This document shows, one piece after another, positions 27,777 to 36,300 of a stretch of 42,585 nucleotides of DNA. A program made the translations under genes and the position numbers. How positions within the stretch are numbered: position 1 is the stretch's first letter; the number at the start of each line of letters is the position of its first letter. The notes under the pieces were generated by a model. The model did no database searches, was not told where the DNA came from, and was given only the letters and a program-made list of their open reading frames with translations. Source of the DNA: Roseomonas sp. (lineage in GTDB: Bacteria > Pseudomonadota > Alphaproteobacteria > Acetobacterales > Acetobacteraceae); assembly GCA_020249125.1 (NCBI GenBank), contig JADCGG010000143.1:1-42585 (forward strand), given 5' to 3'.

Positions 27777-29601
27777 AACGCCCGCCCGCCCGCGCGCGAC
27801 CAAAACGCCCAAGCGCCGGGAAACCCTGCTGCGTGGCATTGCGGTTTCACCGGGCATTGCGATTGGGCCGGCCTTCGATACCAGCGAAGCCCCCGCAGAA
27901 GCGCCACGCCGTCGTATCACCACGGAAGCGATTGAAGCCGAGCGCCTACGCCTGGCGGATGCGGTAGCGTTTTCGCGCAAGCAAGTCAGCAAGCTGAAAA
28001 CGCGCATCGGCATTTTGCCGGAAGAAGCACAGGAAGAAATCGCGCCGCTTCTGGATGCGCATTTGCTCATGCTTGGCAATTCGCGCCTGATCCGTGGCGC
28101 GCGCAAACGGATCGAGACCGAATTGCTTGCCGCCGAGACCGCCATTGCCGATGAGGCAGAAGCGATTGCGGAAGCGATTCTCGCTGCCAAGGATGATGAC
28201 CGCGCGGGCCTTACGCGACGCGCGACGGAAGTGCGCGATATTGCGCGGCGTGTGACGCGCAACCTGACCGCAACGCCCTTTCGCAGCCTGAAGAATCTGC
28301 CCGAAGGCTGCATTCTGATCGCCGAGGAACTGACACCATCGGACGCCGCGCTGCTGGACCCGGCGCGCATCGCCGGTGTGGCGACCGATGAAGGCGGCGC
28401 GGATGGCCATACCGCCATCATGCTGCGCGCGCTTGGCATTCCATCGGTTCTTGGTGTGCCGGGGCTGACCGAAACCGTGCGTCGCAATGACACGATTGCG
28501 CTGGATGGCGCGGCGGGGAGTGTTGCCATTCATCCGGAAGCCGCCACTCTGGCCGCTTCAAAGGAAAAGCTTGCTGCCTATGCGCGGGAACGCGCGCGGC
28601 TTGGGCGGTTGCGCCGCCTGCCTGCCATCACCACCGATGGCGAAGAAGTGGAATTGCAGGCCAATCTGGAAATCCCCCAGGAATTGCCGCTGATCGCGCA
28701 AGCAGGCGCGCAGGGGATTGGTCTGCTGCGCACCGAATTCCTGTTCATGAACCGCGAGGATTTGCCGGATGAGGAAGCGCAATGCGCCGCCTATCGGCAA
28801 ATCCTGGAAGCGATGGGCCAGGACCCGGTGACCATTCGCGTGCTGGATTGGGGTGGGGAAAAGGATATCGCAGCGCTGGCTGAGGGTATCGCGCCGATGC
28901 ATGCCGGCGCCAACCCGGCGCTTGGGCTGCGCGGCATAAGGCTATTGCTGCGCCGGCCGGAATTGCTGGAAGTGCAATTCGCCGCAGTGTTGCGCGTGGC
29001 GGCGGAAGTGCCGGATGGGCAGATACGGCTATTGCTGCCGATGGTGACCATTCCAGAAGAAATGAAGCAGGCGCGCGATATTTTTGATCGTGTGGCACGA
29101 AGGCTGCGCCGGCGAGGCGACAAACTGCCAGAAAAACTCCCGCTGCTGGGCGCCATGATCGAAACGCCAGGTGCGGCGCTGGCAGCGAACGCGATTGCGC
29201 TGGAAGCGGATTTCTTTTCCATCGGCAGCAATGATCTGGCGATGTATACGCTGGCCGTTGATCGCGGAGACGCGGAAGTGGCGCATCTTTATGATCCGCT
29301 GCACCCCGCCGTGCTGCGCCTGATGCAATTCGCGACCGAAGCCGCGCTACGGCTGCGTATGCCGGTTTCGATTTGCGGTGAAATGGCCGGCAATCCGCAG
29401 CTTATTCCTTTATTGCTCGGGCTTGGCATTCGCAGTTTTTCCATGAATGCCTCTGCCATTCCGCGCGTGAAGCAAGCGGTGCGCGGCTTGGATATCGGCG
29501 ATTGCGCGCGCTTCGCCCGCCGCGTGATGGAACAAAGCGACCCGGCGCGGATTCGCGAATTGGTGGCAGGTTTCGCGGCGGGGGCGGGTGAGAAGGCGTA
29601 G
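27766..29601 (+). CDS. ptsI: PTS enzyme I (phosphoenolpyruvate-protein phosphotransferase)
   Basis: At 611 aa this is slightly longer than the usual 570-580 because of a basic N-terminal tail. The phosphohistidine domain carries His215 in DEGGADGHTAIMLRALGIPS. The C-terminal PEP-binding TIM barrel has RTEFLFMNREDLPDEEAQ, FFSIGSNDLAMYTLAVDR and the catalytic Cys537 in SICGEMAGNP. No N-terminal GAF domain is present, so it is of the plain EI type and not the nitrogen PTS EI-Ntr. It is the last gene of the operon and would feed phosphate from PEP to HPr. It ends 9 bp from the convergent hypothetical gene, with no clear terminator. Confidence 0.94.
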   Translation: MKTETPARPRATKTPKRRETLLRGIAVSPGIAIGPAFDTSEAPAEAPRRRITTEAIEAERLRLADAVAFSRKQVSKLKTRIGILPEEAQEEIAPLLDAHLLMLGNSRLIRGARKRIETELLAAETAIADEAEAIAEAILAAKDDDRAGLTRRATEVRDIARRVTRNLTATPFRSLKNLPEGCILIAEELTPSDAALLDPARIAGVATDEGGADGHTAIMLRALGIPSVLGVPGLTETVRRNDTIALDGAAGSVAIHPEAATLAASKEKLAAYARERARLGRLRRLPAITTDGEEVELQANLEIPQELPLIAQAGAQGIGLLRTEFLFMNREDLPDEEAQCAAYRQILEAMGQDPVTIRVLDWGGEKDIAALAEGIAPMHAGANPALGLRGIRLLLRRPELLEVQFAAVLRVAAEVPDGQIRLLLPMVTIPEEMKQARDIFDRVARRLRRRGDKLPEKLPLLGAMIETPGAALAANAIALEADFFSIGSNDLAMYTLAVDRGDAEVAHLYDPLHPAVLRLMQFATEAALRLRMPVSICGEMAGNPQLIPLLLGLGIRSFSMNASAIPRVKQAVRGLDIGDCARFARRVMEQSDPARIRELVAGFAAGAGEKA

Positions 29602-29610
29602 CGCGCTGCG

Positions 29611-30438
29611 CTAGGGGTACTCGTCGTAAATCAGGACTGGATTGATGGTGTGCGATGGGCGCGGCCCGCCACGGATGGGGGGCACAGCCACTTCCGGGCC
29701 GCGCACAATGAAGGAATTCAGCAGCTGATCGAGCCCGTCGCGGATCCTGCGCCAATGGGCCAATTGGCGACGCTCCAAAGACGTCTGCACGACCAGGCCG
29801 CGAAACACGCGATACCATTGGCAGCTGATCGGCTGAAAGGGCGTCTCAGTCGGTTGCTGATCGAAACGCGGGCTCACATTGCAATCAAAGAATTCCGGCC
29901 ATTCCTCACCGGTTTCGGGATTGCGGGCCAGTTCGACCGGCTTGAAGATATCGCGCGGCAACGGGCGGGTTTCCGCCGCACTGCCGCGCGCCGGGAAATA
30001 GATCAGCCCATCGGGTGGCGGTGGGCCATTGGGGCCATCCAGGTGGGTGCTGGCCTCCTTGGTTTGCACTATGCCCCAGGTGTGGCGGTTCTGTAGGGTG
30101 CCGCTGACCTGCTCGGCTGCGCTGATATTCCAGGCGACACTCACGCGCACCCGCATGGCCTCACGCCAATATCGCTCGGGCGGCAGGCCAATCAGCCGGA
30201 TCGGGCTAAGGTCATCCACCCGCAGGCCCAGATCGAAGGACCCATCACCGTCCCGGATATGCAAATGCGCGCGCGGAATGCGGAACAGGATGCCACGCAC
30301 TTCTGTTTCCATCGCCACCCAGCGACGGTCCTGTGCAGCCACCGGCTGGAATGGCCACAGCATCACAAGCAGCAGCAACACCAGGCTTCCTGTAGCGGGC
30401 ATGCGTTGGGCGGTATCCCATGGCAAAACCGGCATCAT
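29611..30438 (-). CDS. Hypothetical secreted protein
   Basis: This protein is about 275 aa from the ATG at 30438, which overlaps the azlD stop (ATGA); a start at 30402 gives a cleaner signal peptide, MPATGS followed by a Leu/Val-rich core and AAQ. The family is not recognised. The mature part is beta-rich in appearance with many Trp, Pro and Arg residues (RRWVAMETEVRGILFRIPRAH, RLIGLPPERYWREA) and two cysteines (FFDCNVSP and PISCQWYRVF) that could form a disulfide. There is no lipobox. Coupling to azlD suggests cotranscription with the AzlCD exporter, but a shared function is not evident. Confidence 0.75.
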   Translation of the reverse strand: MMPVLPWDTAQRMPATGSLVLLLLVMLWPFQPVAAQDRRWVAMETEVRGILFRIPRAHLHIRDGDGSFDLGLRVDDLSPIRLIGLPPERYWREAMRVRVSVAWNISAAEQVSGTLQNRHTWGIVQTKEASTHLDGPNGPPPPDGLIYFPARGSAAETRPLPRDIFKPVELARNPETGEEWPEFFDCNVSPRFDQQPTETPFQPISCQWYRVFRGLVVQTSLERRQLAHWRRIRDGLDQLLNSFIVRGPEVAVPPIRGGPRPSHTINPVLIYDEYP

Positions 30439-30767
30439 GCTACCCCTGCCAGAATGGCGCGTAGCGCCAACATCGCGGCCACCCCCACCAATAGTGCCGG
30501 CAGCAAATTGCGCCCGAAGCCAAGGCACACCGCAACACCCACCCCAAGCCCGCCAAGCCGCGCCGCCAGCGGCACATCCGCCAAGGCCCCGGATGGCGCG
30601 ATGATGGCCAGCATGACAAAGGCCGAAAGCGTTGCCTGCGCGATCGCTGTCGCCCAGGCAATCACTGGATGATCCGCGCCGAGGCCGCCCGCCAGCCACA
30701 CGCCCGCACTGCGCAGCAGCAGGCAGGCAAGGGCAGTGAGCGCGAGTGCGATATCAGCCGCCTCCAC
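30435..30767 (-). CDS. azlD: Branched-chain amino-acid exporter small subunit AzlD
   Basis: This protein is about 110 aa from a GTG at 30767, placed inside the azlC 3' end; a longer frame to 30803 begins with unrelated residues. It consists almost entirely of three to four hydrophobic segments, with a conserved RSAGVWL near the start and ALLVGVAAMLALRAIL at the end, as in AzlD/YgaH. Together with AzlC it would export branched-chain amino acids or related compounds. It overlaps azlC by 14 nt and the following secreted-protein gene by 4 nt. Confidence 0.85.
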   Translation of the reverse strand: MEAADIALALTALACLLLRSAGVWLAGGLGADHPVIAWATAIAQATLSAFVMLAIIAPSGALADVPLAARLGGLGVGVAVCLGFGRNLLPALLVGVAAMLALRAILAGVA

Positions 30768-31467
30768 GCGCGCGCCCCCAGAAAAACGCGATGGTGCCGC
30801 CAATGATCCCCGCCGCCAAAAGCCCCATGGAGGATGGCAGGATGAAGGTCAGGCTGGCCGCCGCAGCGCCGCACAGAATCGCGCGGCGCGGCGCGGGCTT
30901 ATCCACATCCGCGGCCAGCAGCAGCGCATAGTAAAGCGGATTGACGAATAACAGCGCCGCGCGCGCGTGATCATCCAGCATCCCCGCGACATAAAACCCC
31001 GCGAGTGCCGCAAGCCCCGCCACCACCCAGCTTGTCAGCCCGAAACCTAGAAACCACGCAAGCCGCGCGCGTTCCGCGATTTCAGGAAAGGCGCGCATCG
31101 CCGCGGCCCAAGGTGTCACCGCGATGAAGGGAATGGCGGGGATCAGGCGCTTGCGCCCCGCCGTGCCGAATAGCGGCGTGATGGCAATCGCCATGGGCAG
31201 GAAACGCGCATTCACCGCAATGGCGCCCATGACTGCCGGCGCAATGCCGCCGACAAAACCCGTGCTGGCGGCCTGCACCAACACAAGCTGGCCAGGCATG
31301 CCGTAAATCGCCCAGCAGGCAATCAACGCCCAGCCTGGTGGCAGCCCGGCTTCGCGCACCGCGGCACCGAAGGCCAAGAAGGTCGCCGCCATGGCAACGC
31401 CTGCCGCGCCAATGGCATCCCGCGCGCCAAAAAACGCCGCACCGCGCGGAGAGGTTACGGCATTCAT
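30754..31467 (-). CDS. azlC: Branched-chain amino-acid exporter large subunit AzlC
   Basis: This 237-aa integral membrane protein shows the AzlC/YgaZ hallmarks: GARDAIGAAGVAMAATFLAFG at the N-terminus, AIYGMPGQLVLVQAAS and ATAVNARFLPM-like AIAVNARFLPMAIAI, with seven or so hydrophobic helices. It forms an exporter with AzlD. The start ATG lies 76 bp after the Hhe-like helicase stop and has only a weak upstream ribosome-binding match; a short 12-codon frame ends at the same ATGA but is not convincing. Confidence 0.9.
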   Translation of the reverse strand: MNAVTSPRGAAFFGARDAIGAAGVAMAATFLAFGAAVREAGLPPGWALIACWAIYGMPGQLVLVQAASTGFVGGIAPAVMGAIAVNARFLPMAIAITPLFGTAGRKRLIPAIPFIAVTPWAAAMRAFPEIAERARLAWFLGFGLTSWVVAGLAALAGFYVAGMLDDHARAALLFVNPLYYALLLAADVDKPAPRRAILCGAAAASLTFILPSSMGLLAAGIIGGTIAFFWGRARGGG

Positions 31468-31543
31468 GTAAGCGCCGTGCCGAGCAACGAAAAATCCTTC
31501 ATGCGCAAAGCCTGCGCGCGCTGCCCATGCAAGGCAAGCCGCT

Positions 31544-34500
31544 TCAGATTTTCACCACGCCAGCGCCAATCAAGGCTGCCAGGCGCGCCGCGATGGCGGT
31601 TTGCTGATTGGCATCCAAGCCCAATGCACGATGAATGCCGGCAGCGAGTTCCGCTTCCGTCGTGGCGGGGCGCAGCGCCAGAAGTTTTTCGGCGGCAGCA
31701 GCGATTTCGCGCGGTGATACGGAAGCGGCGCGGCGGAGATGCACGCCGGCATTGCGGCGATCTCGCGGGGCAATCACGCTGCCTTCCGCCAGCAGAAAAC
31801 CCTGTTCTTCCTTCACGCCGTGCAATTGTCGCGCAAGTTGCAGCGCCTGGCGCAAGGCATCGCGCGCGGGCGTGGGCAGCGCATCCAGCCCCCATAAAAG
31901 CCGGATACGTTCACCGAGGCTTTCAGTGGTGATGGGCGCTTCCACCGCGATGATTTCCGCAAGCAACCCGGCAAGTGCAGCGAAGGGCATATCGGCTATG
32001 GCGGTTTCTTTTGGCACTTCCGGCGCGGCTTCGCGGTAGGGTTCCGCCAACCCGGTTTCCGGTGCGGGCGCTGCTGCTTCAGGCGTGGTGGCGGGCGCGG
32101 CGCCGAGCAATGTGGCGATGCGCGCGGCCTCGGCCTCTGGCCGCCCATACCAGGAAAGCGACCAGGCACGCGCCAGCTTCCAGCCCATGGCTTGCAGTGC
32201 GCTGTCGCGGCCCCTTTCGCGGTCCCGCGCGCAACGCAGCGCGGCCCAATCCCCGGCATCCGCTTCAATGCCCAGCACGTAATTTCCGGAATCGCGCGCC
32301 GCGACATCCAGAAACAGGCCCGCCATGCCAACGCGCGGCACGGCTTCCTTGCCCGCGGCTTCAATCGCCTTACCAATCGCCGCTGCCAAAGGCGCAGCTT
32401 GGGCTTTGGCGACGCTGGTGCGGGATGCATCCCCAGCGGCGGCGAAGGCGAGGAAATTTTTGAGTGTCGCCACACCGCGCCCGGAAGCGCGCGCCAGATC
32501 AATGTCATCGGCGCTGATGGAAGAAAAAACAATGCAGCGCTTCTTGGCGCGCGTGATCAGCACATTCAGCCGGCGTTCACCGCCATCGGCGGAAAGCGGG
32601 CCGAAGCGCATGGCAAGCTTGCCATCAGCGCCGCGCCCATAGCCCACCGATATCATGATGGAATCACGTTCGTCGCCCTGCACGTTTTCCAGGTTTTTCA
32701 CGAAGAATGGCTCATCAGGATGGGCGCTGAAAAACGCTTCTGTATCCGGGTTTTCGCGCCGCGCCGCTTCAACCGCGTTCAGGATGGCATCGCGTTGACG
32801 GATGGAAAACGCCGCGACGCCAAGCGTATCGCCGGGCGTTTCCCGCGCATGGGCAATGACAGCTTCAGCCACTGCGCGCGCTTCTTCCGCATTGGTGCCA
32901 GTGCCGCCCGTATCAAACCGCCCGTCAACGCGGCGCAAGGACAAGCCCAGCGCGGCCGACCGTGCGCGCGGTGATGGCAGAATGAAAAGCCGATTGTCGT
33001 AAAATTCCGCGTTGGATGTGGCGATCAGGCTTTCATGCCGGCTGCGGTAATGCCAACGCAGCATGGCCGAAGGCAGGCCGCGCGCATTGTAGAGGCCCAG
33101 GATGCTTTCCACATCACGCGCCGCGACAACATCGCCGGTATTCTCAGCGGTTTCTTCGCCCTCCTCACCGGTCATGCGCTGAAAGAAGCGCGTGGGCGGC
33201 ATTTGCTTGTCATCGCCGACAACCACCACTTGCCGGCAACGCGCAATGGCGCCCAAGGCATCCACGGGTTCCACCTGGCTCGCTTCATCAATCACCAGCA
33301 AGCCAAAGGAAAGCCCAGGCTTCAAGCCATGCGGAGGCGCCAGGAATTGCGCCACCGAAAGCGGGCTCATCATGAAAATCGGCTTGGCTTTTTGCACCGC
33401 CTGGGAAGCGCGCAGCAGCAATTCGCGTACCGGCAAATGGCCGCGCTTCTTTTCCATCTCGCCACGCAATACCACCATGCCCGGCGCGCCATCACGCACT
33501 TCCTTCACGCGCAGCGCATGGGCGTAAGCGGCTTCGGCGCGCGTGAGTGTAATGCGCGCACGATCCGCTTCGCGGAAATCTGCCACCAGCCGATCCGCCG
33601 CCGCGCCATCAAAAGCAGCCAATTCCGGATGCTGCGCCATGGCGACGCGCAGCAAGCCTTCATGCAGCGCAAAGGAAAACACATCCTCTGCCGCTTCGGG
33701 CGCGACGCGACCATCGGCCAAGCGTTCAAGTAACGGTTCCAACCCCGGCGCCGAGGCAGCAGCGCGGCGCCAGCCAAGCCAAGCATCCAGCGCTTCCGGC
33801 GCCGCCGCCCAATCGCCAAGCCGCGCGGCAAGGGCGCTGAAGGAAGCTTCATCGCTGCCGAAAGCGCCACGCGCATCAAACCCTGTCGCCTGCTGTAATT
33901 CCTGCCAGGCATCAAGGGCTGCTCGAAGCGGGGCAGGCTCGGCAGGCTTGGCGCCATCGGCGAGCGCCGTCAGCGCCGCCACGCCATGGGTTTTGCGCCA
34001 CGCAAGCAAGGCGATAAGCGGCGCGGGGTCACTCGCCTCACCCTGCCAAAGATTACCAAAGGCTGCCCGGCCCAGCGCATCGTCCTTGCGCAATGCCTCA
34101 CGCGCGGCCTGTCCGGCAAGCACGGCATCCAACGCGGGCAAAGGGTTTTCCGCATCACGCGCAATACGCGCCGCCAGCGTTTTGGCATCACGCCGCGCGC
34201 CGGAAAGAAAACCGAAAACGCCACCGGCTTCCGCAAGCGTGGCGCGCGCTTCGGCAATGCCCGCCACATCCAAAGCGCCCGGCAAAAGCTGCGGATCAGC
34301 CTTGGCTTTCTGGAAAGCGTAGAGTGCTTGCACCAACGCTTCAAGCGGCGCCACATCGCCTGCCCAGGCTGGGTGTTTGATTGCCAGCGCATCATGCGCG
34401 GGTGCCGTCGCCAAGGCTGGGTTCAAGGCAAGTGCGCTTTCCGCTGCCTTCGGCCCAGCCTCTGCCCCCAGCGCCGCACCCGCCGCGGCAAAGGCGCGAA

Positions 34501-36055
34501 TCCATCCCGGCAATTTCGCCAGCAGCCTGTCCGCATCAGCAGGGCCGATATCCCCCATCACGCCGCGCCAGGGGCTCTGCGCGCCACCCGAGGCCGCGTA
34601 ATCCGCCAGAAGCTTCACCGCATCGCGCCGCGCTTCAATCGTTGCCGCATCCCATCCCGCCGCATCCAGGGAAAATTCTGGCGCCGCCACGCCGCGGCTC
34701 CGCAGCGCCACCAGCGCACCAATCACCTGATGCAGCGCCATGCCCGAACCACCGACTTCCGCGCGCATCGCCGCCGCATGGCGATTGATCCGTCCACGCA
34801 GCGACCCCAGGCGGCGCACCACCGCATCGCGATCCGGCTTGGGCGGCATGGGCAACGCAAGTGTTGCGCGAAGTTCATCCAGCACCGCGCGCTTGGATTG
34901 CTTTTCCGAATGCAATTCCAGGCAGGCGGCACCGAGGCCAATGCTTTCCAGCCGGCGCTTCACCACTTCAAGTGCCGCGAGTTTTTCCGCCACGAACAAG
35001 ACGCTTCTGCCATCCAGCACGGCCTGGGCAATGATATTGCTGATGGTCTGGCTTTTGCCGGTGCCTGGCGGACCTTGGATCACGACATGCCCGCCACGCC
35101 TGACGGCTTCCGCTGCCAGCGCCTGGCTGCCATCCACATCCATCACATGATCCAGCCGCTCCACCGGGATTTCGGCATCCACATCGGCGTCATCGGCAAA
35201 GACCGGCGGGATGGACAGCGCCTCTCCACCCACCAAGGCGCGCACCATGGGGTGATCGGCGAGGCCAGGATTTTCCTCAGGCCCAAGGTCGCGCCACATC
35301 AGGAATTTGGCGAAGGAAAAAAGCCCGATCGCCAGCGCATCTGCATCAACGCGCCAATTTGCGCGTTCCGTCACCAAGGCCGCGATGCTTTCCGCCCAGC
35401 CGGTTGGGGAATAGGTATCCGCATCGAAATCCGGCAGCACGGTCTTGAAATTCACCTTGAGCATTTCGCGCAAGGAAAGGTTTTCCGCGATATCGCCCAC
35501 CGCACCGCGCAGCTTGAAATGCTGCGAAACTCCTTCGCGTTCCAAAGCCACCGGCAGCAGCGCCAGCGGTGCGCGACGTTCGGTCTCGGGCGTGGCGGGA
35601 TCGCGCCAGATCAGCGCGCCAAGCGCCAAATAAAGCGTGGGCACGCCGGTTTCTTCGCGTGCGGTGCGCGCATCCTGCATGATATCGCGCAATCGGCGCA
35701 CCAAATCCGAAGCGGGCAATTGCACGCGCAGCTTGTCATCACGCTGATAGTCTTCCCGCGCCGCATCGGCTTTCGCGGTGCCAACCCCTTCCGCCTTCAC
35801 CTTCACACTGCGCGCACGGCGCGGCTTTCCGGGGCTTGCTTCCGCCGGCGCGGCTTCAGGCGCCGTAACTGAGGCTTCAAAGCCAAAGGCGCGGCCTGCT
35901 TGCAGCGCGCCAAGGACGAAATCCGCATCCTCATCATCAATGATCATAACGCCGCGCGATGCGCCGGGCTTGGGCAGGGAAAGCAGCCGATTGCGGGTGG
36001 AAAGATCAAGCAGGCCCCGGCGGGCTTCTTCCAAGGCGGTGTGAAGATCCGTCAT
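31544..36055 (-). CDS. DUF4011/SF1 helicase/Vsr-like nuclease/DUF3320 protein (Hhe-type defence)
   Basis: This is a 1503-aa cytoplasmic multidomain protein. Residues 5-250 are a DUF4011-type N-terminus (RRGLLDLSTRNRLLSL). An SF1 helicase follows, with Walker A GPPGTGKS at 328-335, a long insertion rich in Ala and Leu, Walker B VIDEASQ with Asp923-Glu924, NVQGDERDSIM near 1125 and NVLITRAKKR near 1165. At about 1245-1310 is a Vsr/MTES_1575-like nuclease with LFLDVAARD and GIEADAG (a PD-(D/E)xK-like Asp/Glu pair). A DUF3320-like domain spans about 1355-1503. This order matches the Hhe antiphage protein reported among DUF4011-helicase-Vsr-DUF3320 fusions. It starts 4 bp after a small membrane-protein gene. 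Motifs look intact. Confidence 0.9.
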   Translation of the reverse strand: MTDLHTALEEARRGLLDLSTRNRLLSLPKPGASRGVMIIDDEDADFVLGALQAGRAFGFEASVTAPEAAPAEASPGKPRRARSVKVKAEGVGTAKADAAREDYQRDDKLRVQLPASDLVRRLRDIMQDARTAREETGVPTLYLALGALIWRDPATPETERRAPLALLPVALEREGVSQHFKLRGAVGDIAENLSLREMLKVNFKTVLPDFDADTYSPTGWAESIAALVTERANWRVDADALAIGLFSFAKFLMWRDLGPEENPGLADHPMVRALVGGEALSIPPVFADDADVDAEIPVERLDHVMDVDGSQALAAEAVRRGGHVVIQGPPGTGKSQTISNIIAQAVLDGRSVLFVAEKLAALEVVKRRLESIGLGAACLELHSEKQSKRAVLDELRATLALPMPPKPDRDAVVRRLGSLRGRINRHAAAMRAEVGGSGMALHQVIGALVALRSRGVAAPEFSLDAAGWDAATIEARRDAVKLLADYAASGGAQSPWRGVMGDIGPADADRLLAKLPGWIRAFAAAGAALGAEAGPKAAESALALNPALATAPAHDALAIKHPAWAGDVAPLEALVQALYAFQKAKADPQLLPGALDVAGIAEARATLAEAGGVFGFLSGARRDAKTLAARIARDAENPLPALDAVLAGQAAREALRKDDALGRAAFGNLWQGEASDPAPLIALLAWRKTHGVAALTALADGAKPAEPAPLRAALDAWQELQQATGFDARGAFGSDEASFSALAARLGDWAAAPEALDAWLGWRRAAASAPGLEPLLERLADGRVAPEAAEDVFSFALHEGLLRVAMAQHPELAAFDGAAADRLVADFREADRARITLTRAEAAYAHALRVKEVRDGAPGMVVLRGEMEKKRGHLPVRELLLRASQAVQKAKPIFMMSPLSVAQFLAPPHGLKPGLSFGLLVIDEASQVEPVDALGAIARCRQVVVVGDDKQMPPTRFFQRMTGEEGEETAENTGDVVAARDVESILGLYNARGLPSAMLRWHYRSRHESLIATSNAEFYDNRLFILPSPRARSAALGLSLRRVDGRFDTGGTGTNAEEARAVAEAVIAHARETPGDTLGVAAFSIRQRDAILNAVEAARRENPDTEAFFSAHPDEPFFVKNLENVQGDERDSIMISVGYGRGADGKLAMRFGPLSADGGERRLNVLITRAKKRCIVFSSISADDIDLARASGRGVATLKNFLAFAAAGDASRTSVAKAQAAPLAAAIGKAIEAAGKEAVPRVGMAGLFLDVAARDSGNYVLGIEADAGDWAALRCARDRERGRDSALQAMGWKLARAWSLSWYGRPEAEAARIATLLGAAPATTPEAAAPAPETGLAEPYREAAPEVPKETAIADMPFAALAGLLAEIIAVEAPITTESLGERIRLLWGLDALPTPARDALRQALQLARQLHGVKEEQGFLLAEGSVIAPRDRRNAGVHLRRAASVSPREIAAAAEKLLALRPATTEAELAAGIHRALGLDANQQTAIAARLAALIGAGVVKI

Positions 36056-36059
36056 GCGG

Positions 36060-36221
36060 CTATTTTCTCCGCAAGGCGAAGGTAATCACCAGGACAATGC
36101 CGACCAGCACCAGAATGGCCATCATGCCCTGCACAACTTCAAAATTCGGGGAATCGCGATGGATGAAAATGGACGCAGCCGCGGCGCCCAGCATCATCAG
36201 GGTTTGTAGAATCCATTCCAT
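36060..36221 (-). CDS. Small membrane protein upstream of the Hhe-like helicase
   Basis: A 53-codon frame from the ATG at 36221 (GAGG 7 nt upstream) to TAG at 36060 encodes two hydrophobic segments. The first is at about residues 4-20 (ILQTLMMLGAAAASIF), then a polar turn IHRDSPNFEVVQ, a second at about 33-50 (MMAILVLVGIVLVITFAL), and a basic end RRK. The two-helix hairpin, the ribosome-binding site and the 4-bp spacing to the helicase start support a real gene cotranscribed with it. The family is not recognised. It might anchor or sense for the helicase-nuclease, or be a housekeeping membrane peptide; either is inference. Confidence 0.75.
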   Translation of the reverse strand: MEWILQTLMMLGAAAASIFIHRDSPNFEVVQGMMAILVLVGIVLVITFALRRK

Positions 36222-36300
36222 GCAAGCGCCTCATTGCCCTTTGACTGTCTCGGCCGTTTCGCAGTCTTGCATATCTCCCGCCCCTGTCGAAGGGTGATTT

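Noticed and set aside
31468-31503. Twelve-codon frame ending at the azlC start (possible leader peptide)
   Set aside because: It has no clear ribosome-binding site, no runs of regulatory codons and no attenuator-like hairpin; such short frames occur by chance.
33986-35872. Long plus-strand open frame opposite the helicase gene
   Set aside because: It is wholly antisense to a gene with clear helicase motifs. Its product is Arg/His/Gln-rich with no domain, as expected for a shadow frame in GC-rich DNA.
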